Part shown: in pieces, positions 51,667 to 61,070 of the stretch
Layout of the letters: the number at the start of each line of letters is the position of its first letter
How positions within the stretch are numbered: the stretch's first letter is position 1
Assembly (NCBI GenBank): GCA_022819825.1
Contig: JAJEGM010000037.1
Location: 42,247 to 106,246, forward strand
Length of the DNA: 64,000 nt
DNA from: Acidimicrobiia bacterium
Lineage (GTDB): Bacteria; Actinomycetota; Acidimicrobiia; Acidimicrobiales; Bin134
Direction of reading: 5' to 3'
Program-made: the position numbers and the translations under genes
The notes under the pieces: generated by a model
Told to the model about the DNA's origin: nothing
Databases searched by the model: none
Seen by the model: only the letters and a program-made list of their open reading frames with translations

Positions 51667-53901
51667 ATGAGCAATTGGGCCGGTCGGATCGAGGATTTCG
51701 ACCTGCTGACTGGACAGGTCCGATTCGGCGGAGACCTCAGCGCTGAGGGCGCGCTCTGGCTGGGGTTCGTTCGGTCCCCGGTGGCCCGGGCCACCATTGC
51801 AGCCATCGACGCATCCGAGGCCGAAGCCCTCGACGGCGTGGTTGGGGTGTTCACTGCCAGTGACTTGGGGTTGATCACCCAGGCGGGCTTAGAGGGGGTC
51901 TCTCCCGCCAACATAAGCCGCCCACCACTGGCCGAGGGCTCAGTGGCCTATGTCGGGGAAGCAGTTGCCGCGGTGGTCGCGGTCAGCGAAGCAGTGCTGG
52001 TCGATGCCTGCGAGTTGGTAGCCGTGGACTACCAGCCTCTCTCCCCGGTTCCTGACCAAACCAACGCCACCGCCGAAGACGCCCCACTTCTCCACCCGGA
52101 CCACGGCTCGAACACCGTGCTCACCGTCCCATCGGGTGATGTGAGCGCCACTGCGGAGGCGCTTGAGCGGGCTGACGTGACCGTCACCGTCTCCCAGCAC
52201 TATCCCCGAGTGGCCTGCTCCCCCATCGAGGGTGTCGCCGGTTTGGTGGTTACCGACGGCGGCCGGGTAACCATTCACATCAATGCCCAAATGCCGTCGC
52301 TGACCCACGAGGAATTGGCTGGCACCCTAGCCACAGACGATGACCAGATCAGCCTGGTCGTTCCCCCCATCGGCGGCGGCTTCGGAGGCAAATGCGAAGG
52401 TGAGAATGGCCTGTTCGCGGTAGCCGCCCGCCTGTCCCTGCGGCTGAACCGCCCACTCCGCCTGGCCCAGTCTCGCCCCGAGAATCTGCTGTCGATGCAG
52501 GCTCGGGACCAAAACCAACGCATCACGTTGGCCGCTGATCGAGACGGAAATGTCACCGCGCTCGAGGCCGAGGTGAGCGCTGATGTGGGCGGCTACGCCG
52601 GGATGGGGGCTTTCGAACCCCTGCAAACCCAGCGAATCGTTCCTGGCCCCTACCGAATCGACCAAGTGGCAGTGACCGCTTCGGCGGTGATGACCAACAC
52701 CGTTCCCACCGGGCCGTACCGGGGACCGGGAAGAGCTGAAGCTATCGGCCTGCTGGAGCGGGCAATGGACGCCCTGGCCCGCGACCTAGAACTGGACCCC
52801 GCCGAGGTCCGCCGCCGAAATCTGCTTCAGCCCTCGGACTTCCCTCGAGAGATGCCCAGCGGGCTGGTGATGGATTTGGCCGACCACCTAGGCGCCATGG
52901 AACAAGCCCTCTCCGAGATCGGCTACCGGCAATTGCGAGAAGAACAAGCCGACCGCCGTGCGGCCGGGGATCAAAGGCTGCTCGGCATCGGCATAAGCTG
53001 CTGGGCCGACTTCACCGGCCGCCATGAGCCCTGCCAACCGGCCGCGGCCCGAGTTACCGACGACGGCCTAATCGAGATCGACGCCGGCATTGCCCCAATT
53101 GGGCAGGGCATGCAAACCGTCGTCACACACCTGGCGGCTGAAGCGCTCGGCCTCGACCCGGCCCATGTCAGCGCAGTTACCCCTGATACCGGCCGCTTCC
53201 GGTCCGCACTGGGGAGCTTTGGCTCCCGATCGGCGTCACTGACCAGCAGTTCTGCTGTCCAAGTATCGGAACGCCTTCTAGAAGAGCTCAAGGAACGAGC
53301 CGCGGACTTGTTGGAGGCCGCGGTAGACGACATCGAACTCCGCCCCGACGCCACCCTGGGCGTGCGCGGCACCCCTTCGGCCGCTATACCGCTGGCCGAC
53401 CTGGCCGGAACCGAGGCCGCCGCGGCCTTTGACCAAGGCCAACCCACCTTCCCCGGCGGCACCCATGTCGCCGTCGTCGAGGTCGACACCGAGACCGGCC
53501 AGGTCGACCTGCTTCGCCACGTCGCAGTCACCGACTGTGGCCGGGTCCTCAACGAAGTACAGGCCTCGGGCCAAGTGCAGGGCGGCGCCGTACAGGGCAT
53601 CGGCGTCGCCTTGTTCGAGGAGATGCGCTACGACGCCGACGCCAACCCGCTCACCACCAGCCTGGCCGATTACCTCGTACCAGCGGCCAGCGATGTACCA
53701 GAGGTAGAGACACACTTCATCGAGACCCCCACAGACCGCAACCCCCTCGGCACCAAAGGAGTGGGCGAAAGCGGCACCGTCGCCGCCCCCGCCGCCGTGC
53801 AGAACGCCGTCATCGACGCCCTCTCCCCTCTGGGAGTCAGCCACATAGACATGCCCTGCACCCCAGAAAGGGTGTGGCAGGCCATCAAGAACTGCGAGTA
53901 A
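51667..53901 (+). CDS. Molybdenum hydroxylase large subunit (xanthine dehydrogenase/CoxL family)
   Basis: A 744-aa molybdopterin subunit: GGGFGGKCEGENGLFAVAARL (Mo-pterin loop), TGPYRGPGRAEAIGLLERA, GIAPIGQGMQTVVTHLAAE, and the catalytic Glu in TKGVGESGTVAAPAAVQNAVID. The C-terminal 100 residues are near-parallel to the 34006 gene (DADANPLTT, ETPTDRN), so the two are paralogues. The N-terminus is shorter and differs (WAGRIEDFDLLTGQVRFGG). No FAD or iron-sulfur subunit gene is adjacent, which is unusual. It follows the amidohydrolase by 9 nt. Confidence 0.86.
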   Translation: MSNWAGRIEDFDLLTGQVRFGGDLSAEGALWLGFVRSPVARATIAAIDASEAEALDGVVGVFTASDLGLITQAGLEGVSPANISRPPLAEGSVAYVGEAVAAVVAVSEAVLVDACELVAVDYQPLSPVPDQTNATAEDAPLLHPDHGSNTVLTVPSGDVSATAEALERADVTVTVSQHYPRVACSPIEGVAGLVVTDGGRVTIHINAQMPSLTHEELAGTLATDDDQISLVVPPIGGGFGGKCEGENGLFAVAARLSLRLNRPLRLAQSRPENLLSMQARDQNQRITLAADRDGNVTALEAEVSADVGGYAGMGAFEPLQTQRIVPGPYRIDQVAVTASAVMTNTVPTGPYRGPGRAEAIGLLERAMDALARDLELDPAEVRRRNLLQPSDFPREMPSGLVMDLADHLGAMEQALSEIGYRQLREEQADRRAAGDQRLLGIGISCWADFTGRHEPCQPAAARVTDDGLIEIDAGIAPIGQGMQTVVTHLAAEALGLDPAHVSAVTPDTGRFRSALGSFGSRSASLTSSSAVQVSERLLEELKERAADLLEAAVDDIELRPDATLGVRGTPSAAIPLADLAGTEAAAAFDQGQPTFPGGTHVAVVEVDTETGQVDLLRHVAVTDCGRVLNEVQASGQVQGGAVQGIGVALFEEMRYDADANPLTTSLADYLVPAASDVPEVETHFIETPTDRNPLGTKGVGESGTVAAPAAVQNAVIDALSPLGVSHIDMPCTPERVWQAIKNCE

Positions 53902-53907
53902 GCGCCT

Positions 53908-55035
53908 CTAAACGGTCAGCCCGTAGAGCTCGGCGCAGTTGTCGCGGAGGACTCGGTCGATTTGGTGGTCGGTCATGTGGGTGGTCTGCTCGGTGAGCAT
54001 CTCCTGTGACCAGGGCCAGGTGGCATCGGAATGGGGGTGGTCGTTGGCCCACATCACCCGGTTCACGTTCATCAGATCGAGCAGCTTGAACGCTACCCAG
54101 TCGTCTTGGAACGTGAGGTAGACGTTCTCCCGGAAGTAGTCGCTGGGCTTCTTGGACAACTCGGCGCTCTCCAGCCAATTGCGGTGCCGGTTGTAGGCGT
54201 GGTCGGCCCGGTACATCCAGTGGGGTGCCCAGCCGGCATCGGCCTCCACGCACACCACCTGAAGGTCGGGATGGCGCTCGAACACGCCGCCGAAGATCAG
54301 CGTGCCGATGATGTCCTGGTTGCCCCGGATGATCCCCAGGAACGAGTTGATCTTGGGGCCTCGGAATTGGGCGGCCATGGGATGGTCGTTTCCCGAGGTG
54401 AGGATGTGGAACGACAGTGGCATGCCCATCGATACCGACGCCTCCCAGAAGGCGTCGAACTCGGGGGCGTCGTAGTCGATCCCCGAAGACGGATAGCCGG
54501 GGAGCATGACCCCTTTGAGCCTGAGGGCCTTCATGGCCTCCAAGTCGGCGATGGCCTCTTCCACCGAACGCACCGCGGTCTGGCCCAAGCCGATCAACCG
54601 CTCCGGAGCATGGGAATTGAACTCGGCAATCCAACGGTTGTAGGCGTCGAAGCACGCCTTCTTGTAGTCGGCGTCGGGGTGGTTGCAGATGGTCATGCCC
54701 ACTGATGGGTAGATCACCTCGGCCACCACCCCATCGCGGTCCTGCTCGTCGAGGCGGGCCACCGGGTCGTACCCGCCGGGGTGCAGATCCTCCCAACGGG
54801 TGCCGCTAGACAGGCTGATCTCGTGCCAACTCTTGCCCGCGGCAGCAATCATTCCATAGGGCATCCGATTGCGGCCGTTGTCGATGGACATGAACGCACC
54901 CATGTCATCGGCCCAATCCACCCGGGGGGCCCGATCCCGGAACTTGGGATCGATGTAGTCGATGTAGGTGTTGTCGGGCTCGGTGACGTGCGAGTCAGCC
55001 GAGATGCAAGGACGAACGGGTGCGACGGTGCTCAT
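53908..55035 (-). CDS. Amidohydrolase family 2
   Basis: A 375-aa amidohydrolase-2 protein: D14-x-H16 in ISADSHVTEP, PLSFHILTSGND and VVCVEADAGWAPHWMYRADHAYNRH in the barrel, and WANDHPHSDATWPWS with the late metal residues. It resembles the 17682 protein more than the long 50242/55102 pair. The ATG is preceded by a GAGAAGG Shine-Dalgarno, so this one has a normal leader, unlike the divergent 55102 gene. Confidence 0.85.
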   Translation of the reverse strand: MSTVAPVRPCISADSHVTEPDNTYIDYIDPKFRDRAPRVDWADDMGAFMSIDNGRNRMPYGMIAAAGKSWHEISLSSGTRWEDLHPGGYDPVARLDEQDRDGVVAEVIYPSVGMTICNHPDADYKKACFDAYNRWIAEFNSHAPERLIGLGQTAVRSVEEAIADLEAMKALRLKGVMLPGYPSSGIDYDAPEFDAFWEASVSMGMPLSFHILTSGNDHPMAAQFRGPKINSFLGIIRGNQDIIGTLIFGGVFERHPDLQVVCVEADAGWAPHWMYRADHAYNRHRNWLESAELSKKPSDYFRENVYLTFQDDWVAFKLLDLMNVNRVMWANDHPHSDATWPWSQEMLTEQTTHMTDHQIDRVLRDNCAELYGLTV

Positions 55036-55088
55036 GATTTGAACCTTCTCAATCGGGTGTCACTGAGACAAGTACTTACGGTAGTAGC

Positions 55089-55094
55089 TAGCGT
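55089..55094 (+). promoter_or_regulatory. -10 element TAGCGT of a leaderless promoter for the 55102 amidohydrolase
   Basis: TANNNT, 7-nt spacer, ATG 55102. The same TAGCGT hexamer occurs in the 43-nt element copies at 4860 and 12317. Confidence 0.6.
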
Positions 55095-55101
55095 TGCCCC
55101 T

Positions 55102-56496
55102 ATGAGCAGCCAGCGATCCGCCGCCGACATCCGAGTCGACCTCGGCCATCCCATCATCGACGCCGACGGGCACGTGTTCGAGCACTACCCGGCCCTCCAC
55201 CAGTACTGCCTCGACGAGGGGCTTGAGGGAGGGCTGTACCCCCAGATGTCCAACTGCTCGTTCAACGGGGAGCCCAACTGGTCGGGCCTTTCCCCTGATG
55301 AGCGCCTGGCTCGGCGCTCCTTCCGGGGGCCGTGGTGGGCGCTGCCGCTGGGCAACACCCGGGACTTCGCTACCGCGGTTTCTCCGGCGATGTTCCACGA
55401 CCGCATCGAGGAGCTGGGCATGGATTTCGCAGTGTGCTATCCCAGCATCGGCCTCAACTTCCCGGCCTACCGCGACGACGAAATCCGCAACAAGCTCTGC
55501 CGGGCGCTCAACCGCTACCTGGCCGACAGCTACCGGGGCCTGCAAGACCGCCTCACACCGGTGGCCGCCATTCCCACCCAAACCCCCGAAGAGGCCATCG
55601 AGCAGCTCGACTTCGCAGTCACCGAGTTGGGCTTCAAGGCAGTGATGATCGGTGGATTCGCTCTCCGCCAGGTGCCGGCCGGGGGCGAGATGGCCACGTG
55701 GATCGACTCTCTGGGCCTCGACTCCGCCTACGACTACGACCCGCTGTGGCAGCGGCTGGTCGAGCTGCAAACCCCGGCCAGCCTCCACTCCGGATCGATG
55801 GGCTGGGACGGGCGGCGCTCAATCAGCAACTTCACCTACAACCACATGGGCAACTTCGGCACCGCCAGCGAGACCGCCGCCAAGTCGATCTTCTTCGGCG
55901 GGGTCACCCATCGCTTCCCCGACCTGCGCCTCGGCTTCCTGGAAGGCGGGGTCACCTGGGGCGCCCAGATGGTGTGCGACCTCCTCAGCCACTGGGAAAA
56001 GCGCGGCCCCGAGGGACTCAAGGCCTACGATCCGGCCCTCTTCGAGCCCGATTACTTCGAATCGTTGCTGGCCGAGGCCAACGACCCCATCGATCTGCCC
56101 TCCGGCTTCGGCAAAGTGATGCAGAAGGGCATCAGCTCTGATCAGGTCGTTCACGACTTTGAGGCCGCGGGCATAACCTGCCCCGAAGACATCCTCGAGC
56201 AGATCGACCGCTCGTACTGGTTCGGCTGCGAAGCCGACGACCCGCTGGTGCGGTTGGCCTTCGACGGCGCCTTGCCCGAAGGGGCCACCCTCAACGCCAT
56301 CTTCTCCTCCGACGTGGGCCACTGGGACGTGCCCGACATGTCTGAAGTGCTCCCCGAGGTGTGGGAGCAGGTGGAGCACGGCTGGCTGAACGAAGACCAG
56401 TTCCGGGCCTTCACCTTCAGCAACGCCCACCGCTTCTTCTCCGAAGCCCGCCCCGACTTCTTCAAGAACACGGTTTTGGAGAGTGCCACCGTCTAG
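55102..56496 (+). CDS. Amidohydrolase family 2 (TIM-barrel hydrolase)
   Basis: A 464-aa protein: D22-x-H24 in HPIIDADGHVFEHYP, GSMGWDGRRSISNFTYNHMGNFG, GGVTHRFPDLRLGFLEGGVTWG, and DVGHWDVPDMSEVLPEV near the end. A paralogue of the 50242 gene. ATG 55102 chosen from the leaderless promoter; the track-length frame upstream overlaps the divergent amidohydrolase. The double-hotdog thioesterase follows after 12 nt and is probably on the same transcript. Confidence 0.84.
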   Translation: MSSQRSAADIRVDLGHPIIDADGHVFEHYPALHQYCLDEGLEGGLYPQMSNCSFNGEPNWSGLSPDERLARRSFRGPWWALPLGNTRDFATAVSPAMFHDRIEELGMDFAVCYPSIGLNFPAYRDDEIRNKLCRALNRYLADSYRGLQDRLTPVAAIPTQTPEEAIEQLDFAVTELGFKAVMIGGFALRQVPAGGEMATWIDSLGLDSAYDYDPLWQRLVELQTPASLHSGSMGWDGRRSISNFTYNHMGNFGTASETAAKSIFFGGVTHRFPDLRLGFLEGGVTWGAQMVCDLLSHWEKRGPEGLKAYDPALFEPDYFESLLAEANDPIDLPSGFGKVMQKGISSDQVVHDFEAAGITCPEDILEQIDRSYWFGCEADDPLVRLAFDGALPEGATLNAIFSSDVGHWDVPDMSEVLPEVWEQVEHGWLNEDQFRAFTFSNAHRFFSEARPDFFKNTVLESATV

Positions 56497-56508
56497 AACT
56501 AAGGGGCC

Positions 56509-57318
56509 ATGACCGTCCCCGCCCAAGCACCTCCAAAGTTCACCCTTCTGGCCCAGCTCGGGATCTACTGCGACCCCGTCGCCCAGCCCGGTTACAGCAA
56601 GCTCCGGGTGTTCGACGAGCAGTGCCACGGCGGCCAGGTACGGGCCTCGGTGCTGATGCTGGTCGCCGACATCACCGGCGGCATGATCGGCGAGAAGGAA
56701 GATCCTGAGTGCTGGCACTTCACCACCGATTTCCAGCTCCGCACCGCAGACGTCCCCCTGCCCGATCAGATCGACGTACACGCCGAGGTGCTGAGGGCCG
56801 GGGCCAGCACGCTGACCTGCGAGTGCCGCTTTAGCACCCCCGACGGCACCGAGGTGGGCTACGCCCAAATCGGATTCGGGCGCCACCACCAACGTCCCGG
56901 CGATCCGGCCAAGCCCATTCACGACCCTCCCCGGCCCGATCTCATGGGGCTTCCCGACATCGACCGGCCCCTGGCCGAAGTGGCCGGCATCGAGGTGGTG
57001 GACGCCTCCGTCGGCCATGTTGAGGTGGAGCTCACCCCCCAGCTGCTCAATCCCGCGGGCATCATGCAAGGCGCAATGGTCACCCTGGTGGGCGAGGTGG
57101 GAGCCGAGACCCTGGCCGAGCATGAATTCGGCTCGCCCCACGCGGTGGCCGACATGGACATCCGCTATCTGCTGGGGGGAAAGATCGGCCCGGTGTACAG
57201 CACCTGCCGCTGGATGGGCGACCCTTCGTCGGGCTGGGTTGCGGCCGAGATCAGGGATCTGGGCAAGGGCGACCGCTTGATGGCCACGATGATGATGCGA
57301 GTCCGCCCGGCCCGCTGA
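56509..57318 (+). CDS. Double-hotdog acyl-CoA thioesterase-like protein
   Basis: A 269-aa protein with two hotdog halves, the first with VLMLVADITGGMIGE, the second with NPAGIMQGAMVTLVGEVGAET (PaaI/YbgC-like active-site helix). The first half lacks a clear catalytic Asp/Glu-Asn set, so the second may be the active one. It would release a free acid from CoA or an acyl carrier. Close spacing to the amidohydrolase suggests joint expression. Confidence 0.78.
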   Translation: MTVPAQAPPKFTLLAQLGIYCDPVAQPGYSKLRVFDEQCHGGQVRASVLMLVADITGGMIGEKEDPECWHFTTDFQLRTADVPLPDQIDVHAEVLRAGASTLTCECRFSTPDGTEVGYAQIGFGRHHQRPGDPAKPIHDPPRPDLMGLPDIDRPLAEVAGIEVVDASVGHVEVELTPQLLNPAGIMQGAMVTLVGEVGAETLAEHEFGSPHAVADMDIRYLLGGKIGPVYSTCRWMGDPSSGWVAAEIRDLGKGDRLMATMMMRVRPAR

Positions 57319-57341
57319 AGGGCTGCGTCCATCTGCCGGAG

Positions 57342-57347
57342 TAGGTT
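57342..57347 (+). promoter_or_regulatory. -10 element TAGGTT of a leaderless promoter for the MDR reductase
   Basis: TANNNT, 6-nt spacer, ATG 57354. It starts the transcript that probably continues through the ferredoxin oxidoreductase operon. Confidence 0.6.
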
Positions 57348-57353
57348 GGCGGA

Positions 57354-58352
57354 ATGAACCGCCAGTGGATCTACGCCACTAGGCCCGACGGGCCGGTGGG
57401 CGTGGACAACTTCGAGTACCGGGAAACCGATATCCCCGAGCCCGGCCACGGTCAGGCACTGGCCCGACTGTGCTATCTCAGCTTCGAACCGGCTATGCGC
57501 ACGTGGTTGGAAGACTTCATCACCTACATGCCACCTGTGCCGTTGGGCACGCCCATGCTGGCGCCCGGCGTTTCCCAGGTGGTTGCCTCCAACACCCCAG
57601 CACTGAAGGAGGGCGACCTGGTCAGCGGCATGATGAGCTGGCAGGACTACGAGGTGGTGGGTGAGCAGACCAGAGTGGTGCCTCCCGGCACGCCCATCCC
57701 GGTGATGCTGGGGCCGCTGGGGGGAACCGGGCTGACCGCCTATATCGGCCTGCTCGACATCGGCCGCACCCAATCGGGCGAGACCGTGTTGACATCGGGG
57801 GCGGCCGGGGCCACCGGGTCGGTGGCCGCCCAAATCGCCCGCATCAAGGGCTGCCGGTCGGTGGGCATCGCCGGCGGGGTCGACAAGTGCAGGTGGCTCC
57901 TAGAGGAGGCCCGCCTGGACGCGGCCATCGACTACAAGAACGAGGATGTGGGCGCCCGTCTGGCCGAGCTCTGCCCCGATGGCGTGGACGTGTACTTCGA
58001 CAATGTGGGCGGCGACATGCTGGAGACGGTCATGAACCACATGGCCCAAGGGGGACGCATAGCCAGCTGCGGCGCCATCTCCACCTACAACCAGGGCATG
58101 CGCCGGTCGGGACCCTCCAACATGTTCCAGATCATCGAAAAGCGCCTCACCATCCAAGGCTTTGTGATGTTCGATCACATGGACCGGGTGCCCGCGGCCG
58201 TCGAAGATCTCGGGCAATGGGTGGCTGCCGGAGAGATCGCCTTCCAGACCGACATACAAGAGGGGTTCGACAACATCCCGACTACGTTCTTGCGACTGTT
58301 CTCCGGGGCCAACCAGGGCAAGCAGCTTCTGAAGGTCAGAGAACCCGAATAG
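57354..58352 (+). CDS. NADP-dependent MDR oxidoreductase (prostaglandin/leukotriene reductase-like)
   Basis: A 332-aa zinc-free medium-chain reductase. It has the CurA/PTGR-type start (QWIYATRPDGPVGVDNFEYRE), the GGTGLTAYIGLLDIG and TVLTSGAAGATGSVAAQIARIKGC dinucleotide fold, and FDNVGGDMLETVMNHM. It likely reduces enones or 2-alkenals with NADPH. It is the first gene of a rightward operon with an enoyl-CoA hydratase and the ferredoxin oxidoreductase subunits. Confidence 0.87.
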   Translation: MNRQWIYATRPDGPVGVDNFEYRETDIPEPGHGQALARLCYLSFEPAMRTWLEDFITYMPPVPLGTPMLAPGVSQVVASNTPALKEGDLVSGMMSWQDYEVVGEQTRVVPPGTPIPVMLGPLGGTGLTAYIGLLDIGRTQSGETVLTSGAAGATGSVAAQIARIKGCRSVGIAGGVDKCRWLLEEARLDAAIDYKNEDVGARLAELCPDGVDVYFDNVGGDMLETVMNHMAQGGRIASCGAISTYNQGMRRSGPSNMFQIIEKRLTIQGFVMFDHMDRVPAAVEDLGQWVAAGEIAFQTDIQEGFDNIPTTFLRLFSGANQGKQLLKVREPE

Positions 58353-58363
58353 GAAGCGGCGCA

Positions 58364-59131
58364 ATGAGCCTGGCGATTTACGAAACTGAGGGCCGAGTAG
58401 CGGTCATCACCATGAACCGGCCGGAGTCTCGCAATGCCATGAGCCCGGAGCTGTCCGCGGCCCTGGGCGAGGCATTCGACCAATTCGACGCCGATGATGA
58501 GGTGTGGGTGGCCATCTTGGCCGGCAACGGCCGGGTGTTCTGCGCCGGTGCCGATCTGAAGGCGATTTCCGAGGGGCGAACCGCGGGAATCATGCACTCG
58601 GAGCACGGCTTCGGCCATTTCTCTCGCCGACAGCGCGCCAAGCCGGTCATTGCCGCGGTGGATCGTCCTGCGGTGGCCGGGGGGTTTGAGATGGTGCTGG
58701 CCTGCGACCTGGTGGTGGCGTCCACCGAAGCCGTCTTCGGCATTCCCGAGGTCAAGCGATCGCTGATTGCCTCCGAGGGGGGCGTTAGCCGGCTCCCGCG
58801 CCGAATCCCCGTGAACATCGCCATGGAAATGGCGCTGATCGGTGACACCATCGACGTCCACCGGGCCCATTCCCTGGGCCTGGTGAACGTGGTGTGCGAA
58901 CCCGGCCAAGCACTGGCCGAAGCCCGGGCGCTGGCCGAGCGCATCATCGCCAATCCGCCATTGGCGGTCAGGGGTGCTCGCCAGGCCCTGCTCGACGGAC
59001 TGGAGACCACGGAGGCCGAAGCCTTCAAGATCGCCACCCGAGCTGGCCAAGCGCTGCTCGGCACCGAGGACTTCAAAGAAGGACCTCGGGCGTTCGTGGA
59101 GAAACGCCCTCCAAACTGGAAAGGCCGGTGA
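58364..59131 (+). CDS. Enoyl-CoA hydratase/isomerase family protein
   Basis: A 255-aa crotonase: AVITMNRPESRNAMSPELS start, oxyanion-hole FCAGADLKAISEG and AGGFEMVLACDLVVAST, and a C-terminal GLETTEAEAFKIATRAGQALLGTEDFKEGPRAF. The Glu pair used by hydratases is not fully clear: VKRSLIASEGGVSRL gives one Glu in the expected place. So hydratase, isomerase or another crotonase reaction is possible. ATG 58364 with AGGAAGCGG upstream; the stop overlaps the following GTG (GTGA). Confidence 0.85.
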   Translation: MSLAIYETEGRVAVITMNRPESRNAMSPELSAALGEAFDQFDADDEVWVAILAGNGRVFCAGADLKAISEGRTAGIMHSEHGFGHFSRRQRAKPVIAAVDRPAVAGGFEMVLACDLVVASTEAVFGIPEVKRSLIASEGGVSRLPRRIPVNIAMEMALIGDTIDVHRAHSLGLVNVVCEPGQALAEARALAERIIANPPLAVRGARQALLDGLETTEAEAFKIATRAGQALLGTEDFKEGPRAFVEKRPPNWKGR

Positions 59132-59712
59132 GCGGTGTCGAACCGGCCGGTCACGCAGAGTCGATGAGCTCCGGAGAGCGAGAGCTAATGCTCACCGGGA
59201 TCGGCGGCCAAGGGGTACAACTGGCCGCTCAGGTCATCGCCCAAGGGGCGACCGTCGACGGCAAAGAGGTGCTGGTGTTCGGCAGCTATGGCGGCATGAT
59301 GCGGGGTGGCAACACCGACAGCACGGTGGTGATCAGCGACCAGCCCATCGAGGCACCCCCGGTGCTGTCGACCACCTGGTCAGCCATCTTGATGCATCAC
59401 CAGTACTGGACCCCACTGCGAGAGCGCATCCGCGACAACGGTTTGGTGCTGGTCAACACGTCGGTATTCGAGGACGAACTGGACCCAGACCGCTACCAAG
59501 TGGTGGAGGTTCCCGCCACCGATGTGGCTACCGATCTGGGCAACCCGCTGCTGGCCGCCATGGTCATGTCCGGGGTGTACGGACGAAAGTCCGGGCTGGT
59601 GAGCCTGGACGGACTTGTCGAGGGCATGCGCCGCTCAGTGCCGCCGTACCGAAGCCAGCTCATCGAGGTCAACGAGGGGGCGCTGGCCGCCGGCTGGGAG
59701 ATGGCGGCATGA
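59128..59712 (+). CDS. 2-oxoacid:ferredoxin oxidoreductase, gamma subunit
   Basis: A 194-aa catalytic-complex subunit (POR/KOR gamma domain): LMLTGIGGQGVQLAAQVIAQGATVDGKEVL is the family signature, followed by the GSYGGMMRGGNTDSTVVISD loop. It works with the delta, alpha and beta subunits encoded next. The GTG at 59128 overlaps the hydratase stop (GTGA), and an alternative ATG is at 59164. The four-subunit arrangement matches the KorABCD/VOR type, which uses 2-oxoacids, CoA and ferredoxin. Confidence 0.85.
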   Translation: MSGVEPAGHAESMSSGERELMLTGIGGQGVQLAAQVIAQGATVDGKEVLVFGSYGGMMRGGNTDSTVVISDQPIEAPPVLSTTWSAILMHHQYWTPLRERIRDNGLVLVNTSVFEDELDPDRYQVVEVPATDVATDLGNPLLAAMVMSGVYGRKSGLVSLDGLVEGMRRSVPPYRSQLIEVNEGALAAGWEMAA

Positions 59713-59990
59713 GCCCAAGCACTCCGAGAAATACTGTCACTGTCCGGGGCACGGTGGTCATCGACGTCGAGGCCTGCAAGGGCTGTGACCTCTGCATCGA
59801 CGCCTGCCCACCCCGGGTGCTGGAAATGACCACCCACGAAGTGAACATCAAGGGCTACCGCTACCCCCGCCTGCTGGCCGGTTGTACCGGCTGTCAGGCC
59901 TGCGCCCAGATCTGTCCCGACTTCGTGTTCCAGGTGTACAAGTACGACACTCCCCAGGAGTTGCCGCTTGACGAGAGCAGCGAACAGTGA
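59709..59990 (+). CDS. 2-oxoacid:ferredoxin oxidoreductase, delta (4Fe-4S ferredoxin-like) subunit
   Basis: A 93-aa protein with two 4Fe-4S motifs, C-x2-C-x2-C-x3-C-P in CKGCDLCIDACPP and CTGCQACAQICPD. It passes electrons from the TPP site of the beta subunit to external ferredoxin. ATG 59709 overlaps the gamma stop (ATGA) and its stop overlaps the next GTG (GTGA). The three genes are therefore translationally coupled. Confidence 0.87.
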   Translation: MSPSTPRNTVTVRGTVVIDVEACKGCDLCIDACPPRVLEMTTHEVNIKGYRYPRLLAGCTGCQACAQICPDFVFQVYKYDTPQELPLDESSEQ

Positions 59991-61057
59991 GCGACCGGGC
60001 GCTGCTGGAGGGATCGGAGGCCATAGCCCGTGCTGCGGTGGCCGCTGGCTGCCGGTTCTTCACGGGATACCCCATGACGCCGTTCACCGAGTTGCTCGAG
60101 CACATGGCCGCCTTGTTGCCCGAGGTAGACGGTGTGTGCATGAACGCCGAGAGCGAGTTGGAAGCGGTGGGCATGGCCTGGGGGGCGGCCACCACCGGTC
60201 ACCTGGCGGCCACCGGGTCCACCGGCCAAGGGCTGTCGCTGATGCAGGAGTCGCTGTCGGAGATCACCAATGCCCGCCTTCCCCTGGTGGTGTTCAACAT
60301 GGCCCGGGGCCAGGGTGACTACTTCCAGGCCACCCGCGGCGGCGGCCACGGCGATTACCGCCACATCGTGCTGGCCCCCATGGACGTGCCCGAGGCGGTG
60401 GAGCTAACCAAGCTGGCGTTTGAGTTGGCCAGTCAGTGGCGAACCCCGGTGATGGTGCTGGGCGACTACTACTTGGCCCACACCTACCAGGCGGTTTCGG
60501 TGCCCTCCATTGAAGGCGCCGCCCCCGAGGTGCCCGATTGGGCACTGAACGGATCTTCCGGCGGTTCGGGGGCAGCCAAGATCATCTCCCCGCTGGGCGG
60601 CGGTATCGAGGGCGAGGAAGGATTCGACTTGGGCGCCCACTACGCCGCCTGTGCCGCCCACATCCAAGCCATGGCCACCGGCATCGAGCCGCTGGTCGAC
60701 GTCGGATTCTGCGATGACGCCGAACTGGTGGTGGCCGCCTACGGATCGGTGGGCAAGTTCGTGCGCTACGCCTGCCTGCGACTGCGCGACGCCGGTCACC
60801 GGGTGGGCTATGTCCGCCCCATCACGCTGTGGCCATTCCCGTCAGAGGCCGCACACAACGCGGTAGCAGGTTCGGCCAAGGTGGCGGTGTACGAGCAGAA
60901 CATGGGCCAGATGGTCGACGATGTGCGCTTGGCTACGATGGGGGCGGTGCCAGTGGAGTTCATCGGAGGTCCCAGTTGGGACCATTCCGGCTTCGGGATC
61001 GGACCAGACATCAACGTGCCCGATATCTCCGAGCGCATTCTGGAGGCCCTGAAATGA
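59987..61057 (+). CDS. 2-oxoacid:ferredoxin oxidoreductase, alpha subunit
   Basis: A 356-aa alpha subunit: FFTGYPMTPFTELLEHMA (the GYPxTP motif of the family), MNAESELEAVGMAWGAATTG and STGQGLSLMQESLSEI, then a transketolase-C-like domain with ELVVAAYGSVGKFVRYA and YEQNMGQMVDDV. GTG start overlaps the delta stop. Its substrate (2-oxoglutarate versus other 2-oxoacids) is not fixed by sequence. Confidence 0.88.
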   Translation: MSDRALLEGSEAIARAAVAAGCRFFTGYPMTPFTELLEHMAALLPEVDGVCMNAESELEAVGMAWGAATTGHLAATGSTGQGLSLMQESLSEITNARLPLVVFNMARGQGDYFQATRGGGHGDYRHIVLAPMDVPEAVELTKLAFELASQWRTPVMVLGDYYLAHTYQAVSVPSIEGAAPEVPDWALNGSSGGSGAAKIISPLGGGIEGEEGFDLGAHYAACAAHIQAMATGIEPLVDVGFCDDAELVVAAYGSVGKFVRYACLRLRDAGHRVGYVRPITLWPFPSEAAHNAVAGSAKVAVYEQNMGQMVDDVRLATMGAVPVEFIGGPSWDHSGFGIGPDINVPDISERILEALK

Positions 61058-61070
61058 GGGAAAACAGGCC

